Shown here piece after piece: positions 53,119-64,000 of a DNA stretch of 64,000 nt. The notes beneath the pieces were generated by a model that worked only from the letters and a program-made list of their open reading frames with translations, was not told the origin of the DNA and ran no database searches. The DNA is from Monarcha castaneiventris obscurior. Taxonomy: Eukaryota > Chordata > Aves > Passeriformes > Monarchidae. How positions within the stretch are numbered: position 1 is the first letter of the stretch; each line of letters begins with the position of its first letter. The position numbers were made by a program, and so were the translations under genes. Location: assembly GCA_026261815.1 (NCBI GenBank), contig JAMPIT010000884.1, positions 12,909,001 through 12,973,000 on the forward strand, given 5' to 3'.

Positions 53119-53734
53119 ATAAATAGTGTTCAGTTTATTTTGGTTTGGATTGACTGGCTCTGGATTTTTGTTTGTTGCTTTTCCTCAGTGTGCCTTCACC
53201 ATGTAGTAAATAGTAGAGTGAACCTTGCAAATTATTAATTAGGAGTTAATTGCACATTGATAAAATATACATTGATGAAACAGACATGAAAAAAGACACC
53301 TCTTAGAAGGAAGCAGCAGTCACACAGTGCTCACGACACAGAGACATATATGTTCCTGCATTAGCCTTCTCAGGGAGGGTTGTATGCTCCTCCAACACCA
53401 GGTGCTGCTCATCTGCAGCCTGGGCATGGCCTGGCAGGGTGCTTGCCAGAAAATTCTTTAAAGTTTTACTTCAGCTGCCAGCCCCTGTACTGCTGCAGGT
53501 TTACTCCCAAACTTTACTCTCTTGCATGCCACAATCCACCCCGTTTTTCACAGGCCTAGCAGAGCTGCACCAAAGGGAAGGAGCCCATTGGCAGCCCTGT
53601 GTTACGGTCCAGGATTGTGGTCCCAGTGCCCTGTCAGCACTCTGAGCCATGGAGTGGAATGGGCACAGTGCAGCGCCCACGTCTCCCACAAACAGCACCT
53701 GGGCTTGAGTGGGTGATGCCCTTGAGAGGAAAGC
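53119..53734. other. No gene recognised
   Basis: Mixed sequence. Short ORFs on both strands near 53440-53720 lack family features. Confidence 0.4.
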
Positions 53735-54163
53735 TAATGTCTTTACAAACAATTCGATGGGTGAAGGTGTGGGTGTTAACGCCTTTGAAATGGGTCTTAA
53801 TGTCTCTATTAACTTTGGGCAGCAGGTTTGTTACAGAGCCCGGACAGCTTGGCTCCTGAAACAGACAAGAAGGTCTGCACAAGCCTGAACTTTGGGGTAA
53901 GGGGAGGATATGTGGCAGGCGGTTAGGGAAGGCTGTACCTTCCTAGTGCCTCAGCCAAAGGGAAGAGGAAGCGGAAAGGAAGAGGGCACCATGCAGCCGG
54001 GAGTTTAGAAGAAAAGGAGGCTGCGTCCTCCGAAACCTCAAGGGAGAAAACACCACGGGCGTGTGCCTCAGTGGCCTCTCTCCCTTTATTCGAATAAAGC
54101 TGCAGGACTCATCTGTCTCCTTTTTTGGACATAAACCTCTGGCGTTCGTGGATTTTCCCGACA
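53735..54163 (+). mobile_element. LTR Q2
   Basis: Second copy of LTR Q (GGAGGCTGCGTCCTCC, GAATAAAGCTGC, TTTTTTGGACATAAACCTC, end CCCGACA). It differs from Q1 by more than an easily aligned amount in U3. No TSD was found. Confidence 0.6.
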
Positions 54164-54479
54164 CCCTGAAGGGGTATTTTCCCTGTTAAGCACTAAATTA
54201 GGCATTTCTCACCAGTGGTACTAAACCTGTTTGATTGTCACCCACGATAAATTTGGAATCCTTCTGGCTGAGAGAAACTTCTTAATCCAATTTTTCTCTC
54301 TCCCCCCACCCCGCCCAATGCCCGCCCACCTCCAATTCCCCCCAGTATGTTAACATTCATCACTTTATTCTTGGTGCAATGGCACGTATTTCCACTGCTC
54401 AGAGTCTGGATACCCTCAACAGATGAGCTGCACAAGAGCCACGACCCACTGCTCCCACTGCTGATATGCCAGCACCCAG

Positions 54480-55680
54480 CCATCCCGGGAAGGGGCCGCC
54501 CGCACCCCGTTTCTACTGCGATGCAGCTGGGAAAGGCTGGGAGGCTAAAGAGACACTTCCCCACACCCGAAACCACCGCCCGTCCCCTTTCCCCCTCCCA
54601 AGGAGAGCCGCCCTGAAGGACCGCCGTGTCTCGCCCGCCCATGTCCCCGCAGCAGCGCCTCTGCAAGCGGCCGCAGCTCTCCCTCCTTGCCCGCGGGGCG
54701 ATGACCGCGTCCCGCACCGCTCGCTCCTCCCTGGCAGCCCCCACCGAGGGAGTCACCGCTGTGCCGGGAGGTTCCCAAGCCAGGGGCCGCGGCTGCCGGC
54801 GGGGGGTCATGAAGCCGGGCCGTGTTCGGGTCAGCGCCGCTCGGCCCCGGCCGGCCAGGGCCGCGCTGAGCCGGGTTCTGTGGGGCTGCAGCCTCACTGC
54901 CCCGCGCCCACGGGAACATCCCGGGGACAGCGCGGCCCAGCCCCCGCGTCAAAACCCCGGCCCGCCCGGTGCCCCGTGCCCGCTCCGGGGCGGTGTTCCC
55001 AGAGGGATCCCTCCCGGTGCCCCGTGCCCGCTCCGAAGCGGTGTTCCCAGAGGGATCCCTCCCCGTGCCCCGTGCCCGCTCCGGGGCGGTGTTCCCAGAG
55101 GGATCCCTCCCGGTGCCCCGTGCCCGCTCCGAAGCGGTGTTCCCAGAGGGATCCCTCCCGGTGCCCCGTGCCCGCTCCGGGGCGGTGTTCCCAGAGGGAT
55201 CCCTCCCGGTGCCCCGTGCCCGCTCCGGGGCGGTGTTCCCAGAGGGATCCCTCCCCGTGCCCCGTGCCCGCTCCGGGGCGGTGTTCCCAGAGGGATCCCT
55301 CCCCGTGCCCCGTGCCCGCTCCGGGGCGGTGTTCCCAGAGGGATCCCTCCCCGTGCCCCGTGCCCGCTCCGGGGCGGTGTTTCCCGAGGGATCCCTCCCG
55401 TTGCCCCGTGCCCGCTCCGGAGCGGTGTTCCCAGGGAGATCCCTCCCGGCGCTCCGTGCCTGCAGCTATGACCCCGGCACGAGCTGGAGTGTCGCGTAAA
55501 CCCCTATGGCCAGAGCTAAGAAGGGACAGCTGCGCATAATCTTACGGTCCTCCAGGAGCTGGGAGCGCCGGGCGGTGCGGGATCGGTCGGTGGTGCCGTC
55601 GAGTCGGGGCGCAGCGCTCTGGGTCGGTCTCGTCGGTGGAAAGGTTACCCGGCGCCGTGGTCTTTGGGGCTCTTATAGGG
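54480..55680. promoter_or_regulatory. CpG-rich block (possible CpG island)
   Basis: High GC and frequent CpG in contrast to both flanks. It contains the 48-bp minisatellite. It could be a host promoter region, but no first exon could be identified. Open frames on both strands (up to 357 codons plus strand) are composition effects. Bases 54164-54479 show nothing recognised. Confidence 0.5.
54967..55448 (+). repeat. Minisatellite, 48-bp unit, about 10 copies
   Basis: The unit begins CGGTGCCCCGTGCCCGCTCC and ends GGGATCCCTCC. Units differ at a few positions (CGG or CCG start; GGGG or GAAG in the middle), and the last two are the most diverged. Because 48 is a multiple of three, all three plus frames remain open as 16-residue repeats. 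Confidence 0.95.
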
Positions 55681-58600
55681 TTCTCCTGTGTGAAAACATT
55701 TCTATTAATCATTTCTACTGTCAAATAAAAAAGATGTTCTCATGAGAACTCACTGCACTCTTAGATAAAGGCAAGGCCATGCAGGCGGTGTAATCGCCTG
55801 TGCTGAGTGGGAGCTGACAACAGACTCCTCACTACACTTTGCTGGATAAATTCATCCTGAGGCCAAGAGATGTGTGCAGGATGAAGGACGACCAGGCTGT
55901 ACTTGCATTGCAGCACACACCTGAACCTGCTGACCCAGGACAGCTGCTCTCTGCACTGCTAACTCCTAAATGTTCAGTGGCCTTCACCACTAGGCTGCTT
56001 GGAAATGCCTTCATAATGTGCCTATGCATTCTATTGTCATGTCAGTATATTCAAAAGCAGAGTTTAGCTGCTTTTGATGTAGTCCTCAACAAGATATCTA
56101 GAGATTAGTATATTTTCTTTATTTCTGCAATGAGTACTACTAGTATTTTCTCTCTAGAAATATTTGTGTGGCAAGCATTGTAATTTTGACACATTAGACT
56201 TGAAAATAAATTAATGCTTAGTTAAATACCAGCTAAATAAATGTTTTGTGCTGTCGTAATGTTTTTATTAGTTGAAAGTACAGCAGTTAGCAAAAACATG
56301 CAGGAGTTTGCCAGGGAAAATATGTTGACTGGATTCTGCTTTCATTTCTGTGAGTGCGAGTAAACATTATTACCATGGATCTGTGAGAAGTTTATTTTGT
56401 TATGGCTCTTAACTGGAACATTAATCTTTAAGCTTGCCTTTGTTAGGTGAAAGCAGAAAAGATGTGAACCTCTAAAGAGCACTTCATTCATGAGCACTTT
56501 TCATGAGTCTTCACGTCTGAGATGACCTGTCATTCTGATGGTCTCTTTAGTTAAGCCACAGTCAGAAAGTGCTTCAAATGAAAACACCCAGAGGTTCAGA
56601 AATAAGAGAAATCAATACTGTCCTGTGTACTCCCAAGCATGCCATAATTGTTGCCTTCTAATTGTTTTTTGTAAGGCACCTGTGTGTGAGTAGCTGACTG
56701 GGGGAAACACCATGCAAATTCTTGTACCATTTTGCAGGCCTTTTTTCTTGGAAACAGACAACGTACTTATTTTTTAACCTCCTGGTGTGAAGGGACTGCT
56801 AATCTGCATGGAGAATATTTTACTTCATGAATAGTATGATTTGTTCTAGGATCAGTGTATTTGCCAAATAAAATATTAATGTAACACCCTAACTATGTGT
56901 GGCTTGTGTTAGTGCTAGCTTTTAAAAATGAAATCTTGACAGCTCCCCATTTCTTTAAGATTGTCTGGACAAAAGCAAATACCTAAACAAACTCAGAATT
57001 TAGAAACAGGAGAAAGACATATGAAATGTATAATTGGACCAACTGGCTGCTAAGGGAAGCCAATATAGTTTCCCCAGAAATGGGGAATCCTGTGAATAAC
57101 ATTTAAGGATTGTTTAACATTAAAATGTTAAATCCTTAACATTTAAGGACCTGAGTCTTGTAGCCACTCTGTAACCCATCCATTGTAAATCAGCCATGTG
57201 GAGAGCAAAATAATGGTTGGAATGGATATGTTCTTAGATATGGAGCAAGGCCTATTTGCTCAGCCAGGATCCAGCCAGGGAAAAGAGCACAGAGATTTTC
57301 AGTATGCACAATGAGGTGGTACATAGCAAGAATGCAAATGTACACAATATAACAGTAACCTAACTTTTTTATTCTTGGTTGTAATACCTTTTCACTCTCC
57401 TTCTCTAATTTGTGTGGTTAAAGCTTGCTTTTCACCTGAAACATCCTGAAATAGAGATGACATCATTTATCATTGCCCTGGGAAGCATAGTGACAGTTCT
57501 ATTCTGTTACCTCATTTTCAGACCACAGTTGTGTCACTTCCCATTAATTGTCACTGCGTATGGCAGCCTGGATTAGTTCTGCCAGGGAAATTTACAGTAT
57601 TAGGGGTCGTGACACTGCTCCAATTCCAGGTACTCTCTTCCCTTGTCACCTGCACTGCCCCTGGACAGATGGTCATCAGTGGAGGGAAGCCTGGCTCCAG
57701 CTAGGTCAAGCACAGACCCACCTCAGCAGATTATCTAGCTTGCAATTCAGCTTTGGGAAGTGATAAGCTTTCAGGATAGAAAATTTGTTTTTCCCCATAT
57801 AGCTTTATTTTTATGTATGTGTTTTTCCCTTCCTCCCCTCCTCTCTAGCATCGTGCGACGGCCAGCGTCACTTCATCTGCTTATTTCCTGCTGTCCTCAA
57901 CACTTACAGATGCTGTTCCCGGAACAATGCTTCCTCTGAACTATTAATAAAAGAGTCTAGATTTTCTAAGGTGATAGCAATACTTTTTTGGCAGAGCAGG
58001 AGCATGTCAGGAGAGCAGTCTTGCTTGAGGGGGCTGTGGAAGCAGAACTGCCCTCAGTGGGGGAACAAGCCTGGAGTTGGGGTGACCCTCATGCAGGTTG
58101 TACCCCTTCTGTGGGTTCTGGATAAGGGGCACATCAGCAGCCCCAAGTATTGCATGTGATGAGCCAGGTCCATCCAGGCAATCCCACCAGGAGGCACACA
58201 CAACTCCAGGGAAGGCCGCAGACCCACCAGGGAAAAGTACATGCCCAGCCAGAGCTTCTGCAGGGCTCCTAAGCAGAGAGCATAGGAGGTCCCAAGTAAG
58301 GGACCATCAGGGAATTGAAGCCTGTTAGTGCCTGACAGAAATGTATTTATCTGCATGTTTTTGTACATCTCCAGTTCTTTGCACCTCTTATCCATCTCCT
58401 GGTGCTCTGGTCATCCTCATTGTGTAGAAGATAGTTTGCCTCTGGGCTGCTTCCTGGAGTTGGACAACAAGTTCCTGCTGAAATCAATCCCTGGTGCAAG
58501 CAATGCTGGGTGTATTTTGATGCAGAGACTGCTGCCAAAAGTTGTTAGGAGCCACCCTCCAAATGGTTTTGCTGTCTCTCCCTGCAAAGTTTCAACACAT

Positions 58601-60964
58601 CATCAATGCAGGAGGGAACTGGTAGTTTAGATACAGTCAGAGATGCCCCTTGTTTCTCTGCCCGTGGGACAAGATTTTAATCATCTACACTCTGGAAGAA
58701 GTAGCATGTAAGTTAATATTGTGGATAATTCTAAAGCAGGTGCTTCAAGCACCTTGTGTCTGCAGATCATTTTTGGCTATCCACTCTAGCCAGCTGGGTC
58801 AAGCAACGTCCCTGTGTTGATGTGGCCAGGCAGCCCAGGGTACCCACAGATATATGTATAGATATAATGTTCACTGGTGATTTAGTCATGTACTTGTAAT
58901 TCTCTCCAGGGTGATTTTCATCTAAGATAAAGATTTAACCTTTACATTTTGAGGCTTTGTGTTGTTTTCTGACTTGCCATGGTAGCATCAGGCAAGGGAA
59001 GAAACTTCTGTCCATGCAGAGTCTTAACTGTGCTTTAAAAGAATAGCCTGAAACAACCAGCTTTTGTGTCTCTCTTTCCAAGCCTCTATGTTGGCAGTGG
59101 TTCTGACACTAATAACTTTTGATAGGTAAAACAAATAACATTTGGGCACATTTAGTTTAATAGTTCCCTTAATGTAGTCTTGTTGTGGAGCTAAACCTGT
59201 TTGTTGATAAATAAAACTACCAGAACTGAGACAAAGGCTTCTTCTGTGAATTACTTTATTTTTCTGTCATTTCTTCAGGGGCTTATGATGAACAACTGTA
59301 GTGCATATTATACATTAGGTTATTTTCTGCTTTTCTGTCACAGGTGCCTTGCCATTAAGAATTTCATTCAGTGCATGGTTTCTGTGTTGTGTTTTAAAGC
59401 TCTAAAATTTTGTTATTTTACATGGCTTCTTACTGCAACAGAGAACACCATGCTCTGTGGTGGTATCTGTGATGTATGACACCATGGGATATAAACAGAT
59501 AATTCTATGTATGGATACTTATAAAACTCTAACTGGAGTTTGTCTGTAAGAAAGAAGTTGCATTCAGGGGATTTACTAGCATCATGACTATAAACTAGAT
59601 TTACTTTAAATGCATTTGCTTAACCAATTTATTTTTCTGGGTTTTTTTTGTTTGTTTGTTTGTTTTATTTTTGTTTTGTTTCATGTGGGGTTTTTTTTGT
59701 TTTTTTTTTTTCTCTGTGTAATTAATTTTTATGGTGTGTTAAGGCCACTATCATCTCAGGATCTCAAAATGCTTTACATGTTTCACAGGTAGGCAAGAAG
59801 TCATGCTATGATTTGTAGTTCTGGAAATGGAGCTTGATCATCCTTGATCATTCAGAGTAAGGAATGGAACCAAGATAATATCCTGTTATTTTTCTGTGTG
59901 ACTTTGTTTTGACTGTGCAGAAGTGGTAAGCCTATCTCAGCTTACTCTAATTGAGGACTTACAGAAAAAAGTACCAAATGCTGCTGACTTTACAGAGATC
60001 ATAAGAATATTCTGTAATGACTGTAGTTTTCTTTCAGGATCTTTGTAGGGCACACTCTTCTTTCCTTTTGACAAGTTTATTTTTTCTTTTGTTGGGGTCA
60101 CCTCTTGCACTCCACAAAACAAAATTTTTCCTGGAATATTATCAAGTTTTGCATGGTTTGATGGCTCTGCATGTTTTCCCATCAAACATATCTGTTTGCT
60201 AACAAGTATCTCCAGATAAATACAATGCTTGCACCTGAAAAAGCAGCACTGGCTGATGTGGAATTCAGACCAAACTGAACAAATGTTGCTAGGAAGGGGA
60301 AGTGCTGCTATACTGCTAAGTAGATACATAGAAGTATATTTTAAAATCCAAAACTGTAATTATTTGTTTTTCCTACCTGGAAGTTGATCCTTCTGCCCTG
60401 ACCTTGATATCTTACATCAATGACAGTTTAAATACTACATAATGGAGAAATATCATGGGATATGAGACTTCTGCAAGTGTCATGTGGAACTCAAATCTCA
60501 TTCTTGCAGAACAGAATAGCCCCAGAAGTAATCCATTGTGGAAAAAAAATTGAATAAGAAGTATAATTACTGGCGTTTTTTACACATGCTGACCCAGAGT
60601 TTACTCAGTAGATGTACTGATCAAAAGAGCTTTGCAACTAGAGATAAATTCAGGTATAACCATTACTTCTTCAGAACAATGTGCTTAGAAAATCCTGTGG
60701 TTTAATTATCAGTTATTGGAAATACCTGGTGGCTTACTTAACAGAGATGGGCTGTAAATCACTTGTGACATCTTTGTGTTTAGCATAGACATCCCATTAG
60801 GAAAATTGTGTGCTCCGACACACAGAATGAAACAGACAAGAAAACCCTACAACATTATAAGACTCTTATTTAAAAAAAATATTTTAATGTCTGACGAATC
60901 ATAATTCCAAAAGCACAAGGCAGGTTGAAAGGAAAAATGCATTAGGAACTTAATAAAAATATTT
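55681..60964. other. AT-rich, mostly unique DNA, no gene recognised
   Basis: No ORF over about 130 codons and no LTR ends. A T-rich low-complexity run lies at 59636-59715. A block near 59745-59860 faintly resembles an old SINE-type repeat (CTCAAAATGCTTTACA), too weak to name. The region could be intronic or intergenic. Confidence 0.5.
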
Positions 60965-61190
60965 AGAATGATAGAATAGTTTGGGTTAGAAGGGACCTTA
61001 AAATTAATCTCATTCCAACCCCCTGGCTTGGGCAGGGTCACCTTTTTGCTAGACTATGCATATCAGAGCCCCGTCCAACCTGGCCTTGGACACTTCCAGG
61101 GATGTGGCAGCCACAGCTTCTCTAGGCAACCTGTGCCAGGCCCTCACCACCCTCACAGGGAAGAATTTCCTCCTAATATCTAATCTAAGC
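60965..61190 (-). mobile_element. CR1 3' fragment, minus strand
   Basis: The reverse complement carries the CR1 3' UTR (AACCTGGCCTTGG/CCAAGGCCAGGTTGG region) and ends ATTCTATCATTCTA, the terminal octamer pattern. Confidence 0.85.
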
Positions 61191-61838
<648 letters not shown>

Positions 61839-63395
61839 TTGAATCATTTGCAGAGGGAGAAACTCTTCTGCAGTGTTTTTTTCATAGTCCCTTTTGAAGA
61901 TTCATTTTCACACAGATGCTATCATTTAACTCTGTTGGTGCATCAGATGTTCAACTTGATCGAAGTTTCTGGAACATGAATTTTTTTCTAATAGCAGGAT
62001 GCTATCAGGATCACTTTCTCCTTTGTTACACAATTTCTCTGAAAAGGTCAGCATGACCCTATCTTCTGGGCAGAATTCATAAAATTATAAATATGTTGGG
62101 CTAGTTTTAAAATCAAAATCTTGTTTGACAGAAAAAGCATGACCTTAACAATCACCTTGCTGGGATCTGAAAATGGGGGCTTATGTAAGTATGAATAAAA
62201 TGGACATTACCTTTGAAAAATCCACATTTAGAAAACCTCTTTCAAGTTACAGCAAACTTTCACATTTGTTTTTTTGTCAGTTTTGGAAAATATTCTTTAG
62301 TAAATACAGAATGCCCATGAACTTACTGGTGACAAAATGGAGGACTGAGTCAGGAATGTAAATCAGCACAGTTCTTCTGGCTGCAAGCCACTTTGATTTA
62401 CAAAGCCAAGGAACAGATTTCTGCTTTAAAATTATCTGTAATTACCCTTTCTTTTCAACATATGATTTAAAAAAAAAAATGCAAAGGTGTTAAATAGCAT
62501 ATCTTTTGCAACCTGATTCTGAGAGTATTTACCTTATTTAGGTAGTACCCTTTAAAGTTACCACAAAAAAGCAGTGAGAAACTGGAAAGTGTCCCTTGCT
62601 CTTTTCACATCCACAAACAAGCCTTCCTGCTCAAAAGTATTTTGACAAATAAATATGCTATTTAATATACTCCAGTATTTCCTGTTGGACATTTGGATGT
62701 TGACACAGCAAACAGTGTCCTTTTCAGTGCAGAGAATAATAAGAGAATTGTGTTGTTTAAAGCAAAAGCAAAACACTTGTTGACTTTGTTGGGCCCCCTA
62801 AGGCCCTTGCTTAATAAACACATTTTTCAGAGGAAGAAGTATTCACACTTTATAAAAGTTACATCACATTATATTAATATGTTAAATATAGGTCAATTTA
62901 GAAATGTGATTTACCACAGCATACATTCACAGAAATTTTTTTGAAATAGTTTGTGTCAGAAAATAAGCTGTATAGCCATAAAGTACTGCTGATAAATGAA
63001 ATAGATTGATGCTATTTCTGAACATCAGAAAAGTATTAGAAAACCATATAAATCAAATGATTGCTTATTGATGACTGTATGGATGGAGGGTTGCAATTCC
63101 AGGTGTGTCTCTGGTGAAAAAAGGCTACTCAAAGGTAACTGAATATCAAACATCATAATAAATAATAAACAATGTTATCACTATAATAATACATTCAGTG
63201 ATGAAAATTTTCTTACTGTTTTGCAGTGCATTTGGCTGCCTGAATCCTGCTCTGAATCTCAGGCAGGAAAGAGTATTTATTGCCATAAGTGACAGCAGAC
63301 TGTCAGAATGACAGGTTGCAGGAGTGCTGATGCATCATGTAGATTTTTAAATTTTTTCATGAGAGAAAGAGGAAGGAACACCTGCTAAAGTAGGG
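61839..63395. other. No gene recognised
   Basis: AT-rich unique-looking sequence; only short ORFs. Confidence 0.5.
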
Positions 63396-63853
63396 ACAAG
63401 TCCAGAGGAGGCACCAAGATGATCAGAGGGATGGACCACGTCTCCTATTATGAAAGGCTGAGAGAACTGGGATTGTTCAGCCTGGAGAAGGCTTTGGGAT
63501 GACCTAAATGCAGCCTTCCAGTATCTGAAAGGAGCCTACAAGAAAGATGGAGAAAGACTTTTTGACAAGGACCAATGGAGTCACAGGACAAGAGGGAACG
63601 ACTTCAAACTGCCAGAGAGCAGGTTTAGATTGGATATTAGGAAGAAATTCTTCCCTGTGAGGGCAGTGAGGCCCTGGCCCAGGTTGCCCAGAGAAGCTGT
63701 GGATGCCTCATGCCTGGAAGTGTCCAAGGCCAGGTTGGACAGGGCTTGGAGCAACCTGGGATAGTGGAAGGTGTCCCTGCCCAGAGCAGGGGGTTGGAAC
63801 AAGAAGATCTTTAAGGTCTCTTCCAACCCAGGCCATTCTATGATTCTATAAAG
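63396..63853 (+). mobile_element. CR1 3' fragment, plus strand
   Basis: GATGATCAGAGGGATGGACC, GGTTGCCCAGAGAAGCTGTG and the terminus CATTCTATGATTCTATAAA are standard CR1 3' UTR blocks. 5' truncated, about 460 bp. Bases 63854-64000 hold nothing recognised. Confidence 0.9.
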
Positions 63854-64000
63854 CAGAATTTACTGTCAAGGAAGGGTTGAAGTAAAATGCCCTCCATTTT
63901 TTGTTGCTTTTAGCTTTTCTTCATGATCTCTTCTCATGAACTAAGAAAGCCCTCAGCCCTCATTTTTAAAGCAGTCCTGTAGCGTTCCTGCTAACAATAA

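Noticed and set aside
54466..55539. 357-codon and 281-codon ORFs over the minisatellite
   Set aside because: Openness comes from the 48-bp unit being divisible by three and lacking stops; no start context or domain.
59745..59860. Ancient SINE-like block
   Set aside because: Similarity is limited to a few short words common to many old repeats; not enough to name a family.

Overview
The window is avian genomic DNA dominated by endogenous retroviruses (ERVs). Evidence for a bird is the CR1 LINE copies with their typical ATTCTATG-type 3' ends, avian-style ERVL elements with 5-bp target duplications, and alpha- and beta-like proviruses. The ERV density of the first ~54 kb and the depth of nesting would suit a W chromosome or other ERV-rich heterochromatin, but that is inference. 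No intact host gene, rRNA or CRISPR was recognised, and I saw no tRNA gene. Names below are mine: P = provirus, L = ERVL copy, S = solo LTR.

Layout. 1-5324: P1, beta-like and env-less (gag, dUTPase-protease, pol, 3' LTR). 5395-6725: minus-strand CR1 with ORF1. 6727-9704: P2, 3' half of a second env-less beta-like provirus. 10169-37677: L1, an ERVL provirus that hosts most of what follows. Its 5' LTR holds S1. Its gag holds S2 (which itself holds the ~8.2-kb provirus P3) and S3. Its protease holds S4 and its RNase H/integrase junction holds S5. Its integrase holds S6, into which P5 inserted, and P5 gag holds P4. Almost every step is marked by a readable 5-7 bp target-site duplication (TSD), so the order of events can be read directly. 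38523-39196: minus-strand solo LTR S7. About 39765-43394: L2, a second ERVL with an almost open gag. 43.4-54.2 kb: LTR pieces, CR1 pieces (one split by S8), a beta-like RT fragment, LTR pair Q with S9, and an unrecognised Cys-containing ORF. 54.5-55.7 kb: a CpG-rich block with a ten-copy 48-bp minisatellite. 55.7-64 kb: AT-rich, mostly unique DNA with two CR1 tails and a long TTTC microsatellite.

How the parts relate. All retroviral genes are broken by stops, frameshifts or deletions. Two proviruses are mosaics: P3 has alpha-like gag-pol but a gamma-type env (CWLC and CX6CC), while P4 has beta-like gag-pol but an alpha-type env. P5 ends on its right side with an inverted copy of its own U3 terminus, yet is flanked by a perfect TSD. 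The ERVL copies share an in-frame amber codon between gag and protease. Primer-binding sites match tRNA-Phe (P3), tRNA-Asn (P4), a tRNA-Trp-like sequence (P5) and tRNA-Lys1,2 (ERVL).
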